Part shown: one piece after another, positions 49,962 through 58,765 of the stretch
How the letters are laid out: every line of letters starts with the position of its first letter
Position numbering within the stretch: position 1 is the first letter of the stretch
Source: Streptomyces globosus
Lineage (GTDB): Bacteria > Actinomycetota > Actinomycetes > Streptomycetales > Streptomycetaceae
Assembly: GCF_003325375.1 (NCBI RefSeq)
Contig: NZ_CP030862.1
Location: forward strand, 2,483,501-2,547,500
DNA: 64,000 nt
Direction: 5' to 3'
The notes under the pieces: generated by a model
The model's input: only the letters and a program-made list of their open reading frames with translations
Database searches by the model: none
What the model was told of the DNA's origin: nothing
Position numbers and translations under genes: made by a program

Positions 49962-51023
49962 ATGGCGACTCTGTGCAGGCCAACGGTGTCCGTGCCCGAG
50001 CACGTGATCACGATGGAGGAGACCCTCGACCTGGCCCGGTCCGTGCACGCGGACCATCCGCAGCTCGACCTGGCACTGCGTCTGATCCGCAACACCGGCG
50101 TCGCGAAGCGGCACATCGTGCAGCCCATCGAGGAGACGCTCAAGCACCCCGGCTTCGAGTCGCGCAACGCGGTCTACGAGGCAGAGGCCAAGGCCCGCGT
50201 CCCCGCCGTGGTGCGGCAGGCGCTCGAGGACGCGCAGCTGCGCGCCAAGGACATCGACATGATCATCTACGTGTCGTGCACGGGCTTCATGATGCCCTCG
50301 CTGACCGCGTGGATGATCAACGCGATGGGCTTCCGGACCGACACCAGGCAGCTCCCCATCGCCCAGCTGGGCTGCGCCGCCGGCGGGGCCGCCGTCAACC
50401 GGGCCCACGACTTCTGCACCGCCTACCCGGACGCGAACGCGCTGATCGTGTCCTGCGAACTGTGCTCGCTGTGCTACCAGCCCAGCGACCTGGAGGTCGG
50501 CAACCTGCTCTCCAACGGCCTCTTCGGCGACGGCATCGGCGCGGCGGTCGTCCGCGGCCGCGGCGGCACCGGCATGACCCTGCACCGCAACAGCTCGTAC
50601 ATCATCCCCCAGACAGAGGACTGGATCATGTACGACGTCAAGTCGACGGGATTCCACTTCAAGCTCGACCGGCGCGTGCCCGGAACGATGGAACCCCTCG
50701 CCCCCTCCCTCAAGGAACTGGCCAAGGCCCACGGCTGGGACGCCGCAGCCCTGGACTTCTACATCATCCACGCGGGCGGACCACGCATCCTGGACGACCT
50801 CAGCAAGTACCTCGGTGTGGCACCCGAAGCATTCCGCTTCAGTCGGGCCACACTGACCGAGTACGGCAACATCGCCAGCGCCGTCGTCCTCGACGCGCTG
50901 CGCCGCCTCTTCGACGAGAACCGCACCGCCGACGCCGCCAAGGGCCTGCTGGCCGGCTTCGGCCCCGGCATCACCGCAGAGATCTCACTGGGCAGCTGGA
51001 CCTCCGAACGAGGGACCGGTTGA
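49962..51023 (+). CDS. rppA: 1,3,6,8-tetrahydroxynaphthalene synthase (type III PKS)
   Basis: The 353-residue protein starts at ATG 49962 after AAAGGAGA. It aligns from memory along its full length with Streptomyces RppA: the N-terminus MATLCRP, catalytic Cys138 in AQLGCAAGGAA, His in FYIIHAGGPRILDDL, and Asn in TEYGNIASAVV. It condenses five malonyl-CoA units to tetrahydroxynaphthalene, which oxidises to flaviolin. The gene starts a plus-strand operon with a CYP158A2-type P450 (16-bp gap) and a cupin. It is shorter at the C-terminus than the S. griseus enzyme. Confidence 0.96.
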   Translation: MATLCRPTVSVPEHVITMEETLDLARSVHADHPQLDLALRLIRNTGVAKRHIVQPIEETLKHPGFESRNAVYEAEAKARVPAVVRQALEDAQLRAKDIDMIIYVSCTGFMMPSLTAWMINAMGFRTDTRQLPIAQLGCAAGGAAVNRAHDFCTAYPDANALIVSCELCSLCYQPSDLEVGNLLSNGLFGDGIGAAVVRGRGGTGMTLHRNSSYIIPQTEDWIMYDVKSTGFHFKLDRRVPGTMEPLAPSLKELAKAHGWDAAALDFYIIHAGGPRILDDLSKYLGVAPEAFRFSRATLTEYGNIASAVVLDALRRLFDENRTADAAKGLLAGFGPGITAEISLGSWTSERGTG

Positions 51024-51039
51024 GGGAGGAATCCGAAGC

Positions 51040-52257
51040 ATGCTGAAGGACGGCCCCGCAACCGCACGGCCACCCGTCACACACTGGCCCACCCCGGCGC
51101 TGGAGGGGGTCGACTTCGACCCCGTCCTCGCCGGACTGATGCAGGCGGGGCCCGTCACCCGGATCCGGCTGCCCAACGGATCCGGCTGGGCCTGGCTCGT
51201 CTGCCGCTACGACGACGTGCGCATGGTCGCCAACGACCCCCGGTTCAGCCGCAAGCTCGTCGCCGAACACGACGTCACCCGCCTGGCCCCCCACTTCATC
51301 CCCGCGCCGGGCGCCGTCGGGTTCGAGGACCCGCCCGACCACACCCGGCTGCGCCGCACCGTCGCCGCCGCCTTCACCACCACCGGCGTGGAGCGCCTGC
51401 GCACCCGGGCCAAGGAGATGCTCGACGGCTTCGTCGACGGCATCCTCGCCGACGGCCCGCCCGCGGACCTGACCGAACGCCTCCTCGCGCCCTTCCCGCT
51501 CGCGGTCGTCTGCGAGCTGATGGGCGTACCCGAGCAGGACCGGCCCGTGGTCCACGAGTGGACCACCCTCATCCTCTCCTCCGCCCAGGGCGCCGAGCGC
51601 AGCGAACGTGCCAAGAACGAGGCGCTCGCCTACCTCGCCGCCCGCCTGCGCTCCGGCGACGTCCCCCACGACGACAGCGTCATCGGGCTCCTCGACAAGG
51701 CCGTCCGCGACGGCGAGGTCACCCTGGAGGAGGCCACCGGCCTGGGCCTGCTCATCCAGATCGGCGGCGAGGCCGTCACCAACAACGTCGGCAACATGGC
51801 CTACATCCTGCTCACCCGGCCGGACCTGATGGACCGGCTGCGCGCCAGACCCGAGCTGCGGTCCTCCGGGCTCAACGAGCTGCTGCGCTACATCCCCCAC
51901 CGCAACGCCGTCGGCCTGTCCAGGATCGCCCTGGAGGACGTCGTCGTCGCCGGCCAGCTCATCCGGGCCGGCGAGGCGGTCTACGTCTCCTACCTGGCCG
52001 CCAACCGCGACCCCGACGTCTTCCCCGACCCCGACGAACTCCACCTGGACCGCAGCCCGAACCCGCACGTCTCCTTCGGGTACGGCCCCCACTTCTGCCC
52101 CGGCGCGATGCTCGCCCGCCTGGAGTCGGAGCTGATGGTCGACGCCCTGCTCGACCGCTTCGAGGACCTGCGCTTCACCGTGCCCACCGCCGAACTGCGC
52201 TGGCGGCCCGGAGCGCTCATCCGCGGCCCCGAAGGGCTGCCGGTGACCTGGTCATGA
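51040..52257 (+). CDS. CYP158A2-type cytochrome P450 (biflaviolin synthase)
   Basis: The 405-residue protein has the heme loop FGYGPHFCPGAMLAR, the helix NELLRYIPHRNAVGLSR and the I-helix IGGEAVTNNVGN. Segments such as LPNGSGWAWLV and LAPHFIPAPGAVGFEDPPDH match S. coelicolor CYP158A2, which couples two flaviolins to give biflaviolin pigments. Gene order rppA-cyp158A2-cupin is the same as in S. coelicolor. ATG 51040 has a GGAGGAATCC site. Translational coupling to the cupin gene (ATGA) supports a single pigment operon. Confidence 0.94.
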   Translation: MLKDGPATARPPVTHWPTPALEGVDFDPVLAGLMQAGPVTRIRLPNGSGWAWLVCRYDDVRMVANDPRFSRKLVAEHDVTRLAPHFIPAPGAVGFEDPPDHTRLRRTVAAAFTTTGVERLRTRAKEMLDGFVDGILADGPPADLTERLLAPFPLAVVCELMGVPEQDRPVVHEWTTLILSSAQGAERSERAKNEALAYLAARLRSGDVPHDDSVIGLLDKAVRDGEVTLEEATGLGLLIQIGGEAVTNNVGNMAYILLTRPDLMDRLRARPELRSSGLNELLRYIPHRNAVGLSRIALEDVVVAGQLIRAGEAVYVSYLAANRDPDVFPDPDELHLDRSPNPHVSFGYGPHFCPGAMLARLESELMVDALLDRFEDLRFTVPTAELRWRPGALIRGPEGLPVTWS

Positions 52258-52790
52258 CCGCGCACGCAGCCCGGGACGGCCTGCTCGTGCCGCCGGGCCA
52301 CGGCCGGACCCTGCACACCCCCGCCCAGCAGGTCACCTTCAAGGTGACCGGCGAGCACTCCACCGTCGCCTCCAGTTTCGAGGTCGTCGTCCCGCCCGGC
52401 TTCGACGTCGGCGCCCACCGGCACATCCGCAGCGAAGAGCTGTTCTACGTCCTGGAGGGTGAACTCGACGTCATGGCCTTCGAGCCGCGCGTGCGCAGCG
52501 GCGACGACTGGAGACACTGGGAATCGCTCGACGGACGCCAGGTCGTGCGGGCGACCCCCGGGACCGTCATCGTGGTCCCGCCCGGGTGCCCGCACGCCTT
52601 CGCGAACCCGACCGGCGAGCCGGCCCGCATGTTCTTCCAGGCCTCACCGCCACCGGATCACGAGCGGTACTTCGAGGAGCTCATCGCCCTGCTCGACTCG
52701 GGCGCCACCCCGGACGCCGCCGCGATCGCCGACCTGCGGAACCGGTACGACATCGAACAGCTCACGCCCCTGCGCCACGGGCTGTCCTGA
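52254..52790 (+). CDS. cupin, quinone-forming oxygenase-like
   Basis: ATG 52254 overlaps the P450 stop. The 178-residue protein has a cupin core: GAHRHIRSEELFYVLEGEL supplies two His and one Glu metal ligands and PPGCPHAFANPT supplies the second-motif His. Its place after rppA and the P450 matches the cupin monooxygenase (MomA-type) that oxidises tetrahydroxynaphthalene to flaviolin in this pathway. The function is inferred from gene order and the intact metal site. Confidence 0.88.
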   Translation: MTAHAARDGLLVPPGHGRTLHTPAQQVTFKVTGEHSTVASSFEVVVPPGFDVGAHRHIRSEELFYVLEGELDVMAFEPRVRSGDDWRHWESLDGRQVVRATPGTVIVVPPGCPHAFANPTGEPARMFFQASPPPDHERYFEELIALLDSGATPDAAAIADLRNRYDIEQLTPLRHGLS

Positions 52791-52847
52791 CCGACCACCA
52801 GCACACCGAACCCCCACCACACACACCACCCATGCTCGGGAGACTCC

Positions 52848-53780
52848 ATGCTGCGCACGCGCCGCACTCTACGCACCGCCACGTACACCTTCGCCGGGAC
52901 GGTCGTCGCCGCCGCCTCGCTCGCCGCGGGCCCGGCCAGTGCCGCCGAAGCCCTGCCGTCCCACTGGTGCTACGTCAACGGCGTGGAAGCACGCCCCGGA
53001 CAGGAGGTCCGGGGCACCGCGGGCAACGACACGATCGTCTGCGAGAACGACGTCGAGAACGCCATCATCTGGGGCGGCGGCGGCGACGACAACATCCGCG
53101 TCAAGGGCATGCTCATCGACTCGCAGGTCCTCGGCGGCGAGGGCAACGACACCCTCCAGGTGAACAACCTCGCCCCCCGCAACGGCAACTCCTCCGTGCG
53201 CGGCGGCGCCGGCAACGACACCATCATCACCGCGCTCGTCATGGGCACCGCCGAGCACGGCGCCACCGTCTACGGCGACCATGGCGACGACATGATCACC
53301 ACCGGCAGCGTGCTCGGCGAGCCCGGCGCGTACCAGCGCGGCGGCGGCCAGGTCTTCGGCAACGACGGCAAGGACACCATCCGCACCGGCAACGTCGACC
53401 TCGGCGGCCGGATCCTCGGCGGCAGCGAGGACGACATCATCGAGCCCAAGTCCGTTGGCGCGGAGTCGGCGGGCATCGTCCAGGGCGGCCCCGGCGACGA
53501 CACCGTCCGCGGCCAGCACGACGCCACCCTCGTCATCGGCCCCGGCTACGCCCAGGTCGACGGCGGCCTGGGCGCCAACGCCTGCAAGCTCCGGCACTAC
53601 TCCACCGGCACGCGGATCCGCAGCTCGGTCGCGAACTGCGAGATGCCGGCCGCGACCGCCCCGTCGACCACGACCCCGCCGGCGGCCGCGCAGCCTCCGG
53701 CGGCCGGGCCCGCGGAGCCGGCCGCCCCGCCGGCCGAGAACGCCCCGGCCCGCCCGGCCCGCCCGGCCTCAGGGTCCTGA
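52848..53780 (+). CDS. secreted RTX-like repeat protein
   Basis: The 310-residue protein starts at ATG 52848 (CGGGAGACTCC site). It has a signal peptide ending near residue 32 (GPASAAEAL). The mature part has about eight calcium-binding-type nonapeptide variants: GTAGNDTIV, GGGGDDNIR, GGEGNDTLQ, GGAGNDTII, GPGDDTVRG. A Pro/Ala-rich C-terminus of about 50 residues follows. RTX repeats fold as a Ca2+-bound beta-roll outside the cell. No enzymatic domain is visible. It lies 57 bp after the pigment operon and its 3' end overlaps the convergent exporter gene by 12 bp. Confidence 0.88.
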   Translation: MLRTRRTLRTATYTFAGTVVAAASLAAGPASAAEALPSHWCYVNGVEARPGQEVRGTAGNDTIVCENDVENAIIWGGGGDDNIRVKGMLIDSQVLGGEGNDTLQVNNLAPRNGNSSVRGGAGNDTIITALVMGTAEHGATVYGDHGDDMITTGSVLGEPGAYQRGGGQVFGNDGKDTIRTGNVDLGGRILGGSEDDIIEPKSVGAESAGIVQGGPGDDTVRGQHDATLVIGPGYAQVDGGLGANACKLRHYSTGTRIRSSVANCEMPAATAPSTTTPPAAAQPPAAGPAEPAAPPAENAPARPARPASGS

Positions 53781-55322
53781 GGGGCGGCGGCCGCCCGGAG
53801 CGCCGTGCGCGCGCTCCGCGGACAGGCCGCCCGGCAGCAGGAACAGCGTCAGCACGGCCCCGGCGGTGAAGATCAGCGCCGAGGCCGTGAAGACGGTCCG
53901 ATAGCCCTCCAGAGCAGCCCGCGCCAGCAGTTCCGGCGCGGGCTGCCGCCCTGCCAGGTCCCGGACGACGGCGCCCGCGGCCAGCGTGCTCATCAGCGCC
54001 GTGCCCACCGAGCCGCCGACCTGCCGCATCGCGTTGACCGTCGCGGAGCCGACGCCCGCGTCCCGCGGGTCGATGCCCGCGGTGCCGAGGTTCATCGCCG
54101 CCGCCGTGATCAGGCCCATGCCCAGCCCGGTCGCCGCCTGTCCGGGCAGCACCTCGACCGCGTACGAGCCCGCTGCCGAGAGGTTCGCCAGCCACGCCAT
54201 GCCCGCCGCAGCGAGCAGCATGCCCGTCACGACGCGGGCCCGCCCGCCGACCCCGCCGAGCAGCCCCAGGTTGCTGCCGATCGCGCTGATCATCGTGCAT
54301 CCCGACATCGGCAGGAAGGCCAGGCCGGTCCGGGCCGGGCTGAGGCCGCGGGTGTGCTGGAAGTAGTACGTCAGGAACAGGAACACCCCGAACATCCCGA
54401 CGCCCGTGAGGAACACGGACAGCAGGGCCGTCGCCCGGACCCGGTCGCGCACGATCCGCAGCGGCAGCAGCGGGTGCGGACCGCGCGCCTGCCACCACAC
54501 GAAGGCCGCCAGCAGCACCGCGGCCGCCGTCAGGATCCCGAGCGTCGCCGCCGACCGCCAGCCCCGCGGGCCCGCCGTCGACAGCCCGTACACCAGGCAG
54601 AACAGGCCGGCCGAGGCCAGCACCGCGCCTGGCAGGTCCAGCCGCGGCGGCGCCTGCGGCGGGCGGCGGCGCAGCAGCAGCGCCCCTCCGGCGACGGCGG
54701 CCGCCGCGAACAGGACGTTCACGTACAGGGTCGACCGCCAGCCCAGGTGCTCGGTGAGGACGCCGCCGAGCAGCAGGCCCACCGCGCCCCCCGAGGCGGC
54801 CAGCGCCCCGAACACCCCGAAGGCCTTCCCGCGCTCGGCGGGCGCGGAGAACGTCGTCGTCAGCAGCGACAGGGCCGCCGGAGCCAGCAGGGCGGCGAAG
54901 ACGCCCTGGAGGGCGCGGGCCGTGACGAGCACCTCGAAGGAGGAGGCGGCGCCGCCGAGCGCGGAGGCGGCGGCGAAGCCGATCTGGCCGACGAGGAAGG
55001 CCCGGCGGCGCCCCACCCGGTCGGCCAGCCGCCCCCCGAGGAGCAGCAGGCTCCCGAACGGGATGGCGTACGAGGTCACCACCCACTGGCGGCGGTGGTC
55101 GGAGAAGCCGAGGCCCTCCTGGATGGAGGGCAGGGCGACGTTCACGATGGTGGCGTCGAGGACGACCATCAGCTGGGCGAGCCCGATGACGGCGAGGATC
55201 CACCAGCGGCGCGGGTCGGGAGGCGCGGCCGGGGCGCCGGCCGCCCCGGTGGTGGTGCGCGCGGCGGGGCCGCGGCTGCCGGGGGAGGGCCCGGAGGCGG
55301 GCCCGGTCGGTTCTGCGGACAT
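53769..55322 (-). CDS. DHA2-family MFS multidrug exporter
   Basis: The 517-residue protein starts at ATG 55322 after ACGGAG. It has 14 membrane segments with DHA2 motifs: LDATIVNVALPSIQ in TM1, the GGRLADRVGRRRAF loop and a motif C-type Gly/Pro pattern (GGAVGLLLGGVL) in TM5. It exports hydrophobic compounds with proton antiport. It could export pigment or protect from another metabolite. No regulator is adjacent. Confidence 0.92.
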   Translation of the reverse strand: MSAEPTGPASGPSPGSRGPAARTTTGAAGAPAAPPDPRRWWILAVIGLAQLMVVLDATIVNVALPSIQEGLGFSDHRRQWVVTSYAIPFGSLLLLGGRLADRVGRRRAFLVGQIGFAAASALGGAASSFEVLVTARALQGVFAALLAPAALSLLTTTFSAPAERGKAFGVFGALAASGGAVGLLLGGVLTEHLGWRSTLYVNVLFAAAAVAGGALLLRRRPPQAPPRLDLPGAVLASAGLFCLVYGLSTAGPRGWRSAATLGILTAAAVLLAAFVWWQARGPHPLLPLRIVRDRVRATALLSVFLTGVGMFGVFLFLTYYFQHTRGLSPARTGLAFLPMSGCTMISAIGSNLGLLGGVGGRARVVTGMLLAAAGMAWLANLSAAGSYAVEVLPGQAATGLGMGLITAAAMNLGTAGIDPRDAGVGSATVNAMRQVGGSVGTALMSTLAAGAVVRDLAGRQPAPELLARAALEGYRTVFTASALIFTAGAVLTLFLLPGGLSAERAHGAPGGRRPSGP

Positions 55323-55467
55323 GGTGGTACTCCGTGGATTCCGCTCGCCCGCGCGGCCGGAGTGCGCTTCGTGCGCGCGCGGGCGCGGGCGATGTGTGCT
55401 TCGACGATGCGCGAGCCGGGCCCGGCGCCTGCGCGCCACGCCACGGTGCCGCCCGGATGGACCAGCC

Positions 55468-56541
55468 TCAGCCGTCGGCCGCGGGGCGGCCGGCGTGGAG
55501 TTCCAGGGGCCCCGTGCCCAGGGCGCGGGCGCGCAGGGAGGCCTTGATCTGGCGGCGCAGGGAGGGCTTGACGAGGTCGCGGAGGTCGCCCAGCGTCGCG
55601 AGGTGCCAGGCGAGGAGCTCGCCCGGGGGGAGGCGGATCGCCGTGAGGGCGGCGGTGCCCAGGACCCCGCCGTCGTAGAGGAAGCGGATGCGGGCCGGGT
55701 AGCCCGGCTTGTGCGACCAGTTCACGGCGAGCAGCCGGCCCGGCTCCACGTCGAGGCCGAGCTCCTCGCGCACCTCGCGCCGGACGGCCGCCCGCGGGGT
55801 CTCGCCGAGGTCGCTGTCGACGCCGCCGCCCGGCAGGTGCCACCGGCCGCGCCGGCCGTAGGCGGGCTCCACGAGCAGGACCCGGCCCGCCGCGTCGGTG
55901 AGCAGCGCGCTCGCCGCGGTCAGCGCCTTGGGCCGGGCGGCCCGGTGGCTCGCCGCGTCGAGCGCGCCGGCGTGCTCCAGGGCCGACCGGCGCGCCGGGT
56001 CCAGGCCGGCGGGCGAACCGGGCTGGGCCACGCCGTCGGCGAGGTGCGCCACCGAGCCCGTGCGCAGGGCGGCCAGCGCGGCGCGGAGGCGGGCCGCGTC
56101 CCGCTCCGGCAGCAGGGCGTACGCCTCCTGCGGCGCGACCCAGCCCGGCAGCACCGCCGCGGCTGCGGCGGCCTCCTGCGGTCCGAGCGGTCCGACGAGG
56201 TGGAGGTGGACGACGGCGGCCCGCGCCCGCGGGCCGGCGGCGGGCCGGGAGTCCACCGCGAGCAGCCGGCCGACGGGCGCGTGCAGGCCCAGCTCCCGGG
56301 CCAGCGCCCGGGCCAGCCCTGTCTCCGGGGTCTCGGCGCCGGCGACGGCACCGCCCGGCAGTCCGGGACGGCCCCGGGCGGGCCCGGAGGCCCGTACGAG
56401 GACTCGCCCGGCCCCGTCCACGACGACCGCCGCGGCCGTCAGCAGCGGACCGGGCCCGCGGGCGGGGCGGACGGAGCGGGCGGGGCGGGCGGAGCGCCGG
56501 GCGGGGCGCCCGGTGCGCTCGGCGGGGCGGCGGTCGGGCAC
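55468..56541 (-). CDS. tandem Nudix protein with one degenerate domain
   Basis: GTG 56541 (TGGGAG upstream) gives 357 residues. The first Nudix domain (about 35-160) has a damaged box: GGAVAGAETPETGLARALAR lacks the first Glu of REUxEE and part of the pair. The second (about 220-330) keeps REVREELGL but has a two-residue insertion before the first Glu (GGGVDSDLGET). So only the C-terminal domain is likely catalytic. Substrates could be nucleotide diphosphate derivatives. The N-terminal 30 residues are Arg/Pro-rich. Confidence 0.85.
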   Translation of the reverse strand: MPDRRPAERTGRPARRSARPARSVRPARGPGPLLTAAAVVVDGAGRVLVRASGPARGRPGLPGGAVAGAETPETGLARALARELGLHAPVGRLLAVDSRPAAGPRARAAVVHLHLVGPLGPQEAAAAAAVLPGWVAPQEAYALLPERDAARLRAALAALRTGSVAHLADGVAQPGSPAGLDPARRSALEHAGALDAASHRAARPKALTAASALLTDAAGRVLLVEPAYGRRGRWHLPGGGVDSDLGETPRAAVRREVREELGLDVEPGRLLAVNWSHKPGYPARIRFLYDGGVLGTAALTAIRLPPGELLAWHLATLGDLRDLVKPSLRRQIKASLRARALGTGPLELHAGRPAADG

Positions 56542-56608
56542 GGCGGGCTCCCAGGTCGTGCGGCGGCGGGCGGCCGCGGGCGGTGCGGCGGCGGGCGGCC
56601 GCGGCCGG

Positions 56609-57232
56609 TCAGGCCCCGGCCAGCAGCATCCCGCCCATGGTGACCATGGTCGCCGCCACGACCCCGTCGAGCACCCGCCACGTCCTGGGCCGCGACAGCA
56701 GGCCGCTGAGCAGGCGGGCCCCGTACCCGAGCGCGCCGAACCAGCCGAGGCTCGCGAGCGCGGCGCCGATGCCGAACGCCCAGCGCAGGTCGCCGCGGTC
56801 GGCGGCGAGCGAGCCGAGCAGCAGGACGGTGTCCAGGTATACATGCGGGTTGAGCCAGGTCATCGCCAGGCAGGTCAGGACGGCGGCCCGGCGGGAGGAG
56901 GTCGCGGCGCCGCCGGTGTCGAGGGCGGCCGCGGGGTCCGGGCGGAGCACGCGGCGGGCGGCCAGCAGCCCGTAGCCGATCAGGAACGCCCCGCCTGCGA
57001 TGCCGACGGCGGTGAGGGCGGCCGGCCAGGCGGTGACGAAGGCGCCGACGCCTGCGACGCCCAGCGTGATCAGGAGGGCGTCCGACACGGCGCAGATGGC
57101 GACCACGGCGAGGACGGCCTGGCGGCGCGCCCCCTGCCGCAGGACGAAGGCGTTCTGGGCGCCGATGGCCGCAATGAGGGAGAGCCCGGTGCCGAAGCCG
57201 GCGAGGGCCGCCGTGAGGATGCCGTGTGTCAT
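56609..57232 (-). CDS. LysE/ArgO-family basic amino-acid exporter
   Basis: ATG 57232 gives 207 residues; an ATG four codons upstream is also in frame. Six membrane segments are visible. The LysE signature GFGTGLSLIAAIGAQNAFVLRQG is in TM1 and WLNPHVYLDTVLLLGSLA is in the middle. It exports lysine or arginine. Divergent transcription from a LysR gene (69 bp) repeats the LysE-LysG arrangement known in Corynebacterium. Confidence 0.92.
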   Translation of the reverse strand: MTHGILTAALAGFGTGLSLIAAIGAQNAFVLRQGARRQAVLAVVAICAVSDALLITLGVAGVGAFVTAWPAALTAVGIAGGAFLIGYGLLAARRVLRPDPAAALDTGGAATSSRRAAVLTCLAMTWLNPHVYLDTVLLLGSLAADRGDLRWAFGIGAALASLGWFGALGYGARLLSGLLSRPRTWRVLDGVVAATMVTMGGMLLAGA

Positions 57233-57301
57233 GCGTCTGACCATATGAACGGACTGCTGTGCAGTACAGCTAAGGATTTTTACGTACCATTAGCACTCGT
57301 G

Positions 57302-58231
57302 ATGGACGACCTCCCGCTGGACCAGGTACGCACCCTCCTCGCCGTCGTCGACGAGGGCACCTTCGACGCGGCGGCCGCCGCCCTGCACGTCACCCCCTCC
57401 GCCGTCAGCCAGCGCGTCAAGGCGCTCGAACAGCGCACCGGGCGGGTCCTGCTGATGCGGACCAAGCCGGTGCGGGCGACCGAGTCCGGGCAGGTGGTGG
57501 TCCGCTTCGCACGCCAGCTGGCCCGCCTGGAGCGGGACGCGCGCGCCGAGCTCGGCATGGCGCAGCAGGAGGGCGGCCCGGTGCGGCTGCCGATCGCCGT
57601 CAACGCCGACTCCCTCGCGACCTGGTTCCTGCCCGCGCTGGAGCGGGTGCCGCAGGACCCGCCGGTCCTCTTCGAACTGCACCGCGAGGACGAGTCGCAC
57701 ACCACCGCCCTGCTGCGGGAGGGCCAGGTGATGGCCGCCGTCACCTCCTCGCCCGATCCCGTGGCGGGCTGCACCGTGCGCCCGCTGGGCCTCGCGCGCT
57801 ACCTGCCGGTGGCCGGCCCCGGCTTCGCCGCCCGGCACGTCCCCGAGGGCGGGTCCGCGGACGCCGTCGGGAGGGCCCTGGAGCACGCCCCGGTGATCGT
57901 CTTCGACCGGCGCGACGTCCTGCAGGACGTGTTCGTCCGCTCCCTCACGGGCGACCCGGACGCCGGGGCGGGCCGGCTGCGCCACCACGTGCCCACCTCC
58001 GAGGGGTTCCGCGACGCGGTCGCCTCCGGCCTCGGCTGGGGGCTGGTGCCGCAACCGCAGGCGGAGCCGCTGCTCCGCTCGGGCGGGCTCGTCCTGCTGC
58101 TGCCGCACCGGACCCTGGACGTCCCGCTGTACTGGCAGCAGTGGAAGCTCGACTCGCCGGCGCTCTCCGGGCTCGCGCGGGTCGTCGCCGCGGCCGCCGC
58201 CGAAGCCCTGCACCCCTGGCAGGGACCGTAA
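57302..58231 (+). CDS. LysR-family regulator, ArgP/LysG type
   Basis: The 309-residue protein has an N-terminal HTH (TFDAAAAALHVTPSAVSQRV) followed by the ArgP-typical KALEQRTGRVLLMRTKP. The substrate domain occupies about 90-300 (ADSLATWFLPALERV, TSSPDPVAGCTVRPLG). It faces the exporter gene and would activate it when lysine or arginine accumulates. ATG 57302 lacks a ribosome site. Confidence 0.92.
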   Translation: MDDLPLDQVRTLLAVVDEGTFDAAAAALHVTPSAVSQRVKALEQRTGRVLLMRTKPVRATESGQVVVRFARQLARLERDARAELGMAQQEGGPVRLPIAVNADSLATWFLPALERVPQDPPVLFELHREDESHTTALLREGQVMAAVTSSPDPVAGCTVRPLGLARYLPVAGPGFAARHVPEGGSADAVGRALEHAPVIVFDRRDVLQDVFVRSLTGDPDAGAGRLRHHVPTSEGFRDAVASGLGWGLVPQPQAEPLLRSGGLVLLLPHRTLDVPLYWQQWKLDSPALSGLARVVAAAAAEALHPWQGP

Positions 58232-58240
58232 GCTGCCGCC

Positions 58241-58636
58241 ATGGACTCGTACACGATCGGCCAGGCGGCCCGGCTCCTCGGCGTGAGCGTCGACACCGCC
58301 CGCCGCTGGGCGGACGCCGAACGGTTCCCCACCCGCCGCGAGGGCGCCCGCCGCATGGTCGACGGGCCGGACCTGGCCGCGTTCTGCGTCCAGGTCGCCC
58401 GGGAGGGTGCCGCCGAGGACGAGGAGGCACCCGCCACCTCGGCGCGCAACGCCTTCCCCGGCATCGTCACCGCCGTGAAGCTCGGCACCGTGGACGCCCA
58501 GGTCGAGATCCAGGCCGGCCCCCACCGGGTGGTGTCGCTGCTGACCCGGGAGGCGGTCGAGGAACTGGGCCTCGTCGTGGGCGCGCGGGCCGTGGCCCGG
58601 GTGAAGGCGACGAGCGTGTTCGTCGACCGCGCCTGA
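58241..58636 (+). CDS. HTH-TOBE (molybdate-binding-like) protein
   Basis: The 131-residue protein has a MerR/excisionase-like HTH at about 1-50 (YTIGQAARLLGVSVDTARRW). A Mop/TOBE domain at about 67-130 follows (ARNAFPGIVTAVKLGTVDAQ, VGARAVARVKATSVFV). The arrangement resembles molybdopterin-binding regulators that bind molybdate or tungstate oxyanions. No mod transporter gene is adjacent. It starts 9 bp after the LysR stop. Confidence 0.9.
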   Translation: MDSYTIGQAARLLGVSVDTARRWADAERFPTRREGARRMVDGPDLAAFCVQVAREGAAEDEEAPATSARNAFPGIVTAVKLGTVDAQVEIQAGPHRVVSLLTREAVEELGLVVGARAVARVKATSVFVDRA

Positions 58637-58765
58637 GGCGAGCCGCGCCCGATCGCCGCACCCTCCGCCCGATCTCGGGTGCCCGCGGGATGCGGCCCGC
58701 CGCGGCGGGGCAGGAGCGGTGGCGGTGGCAGACTGGCCGCCGAACCGCCGAAGGGGAGTGCACTG

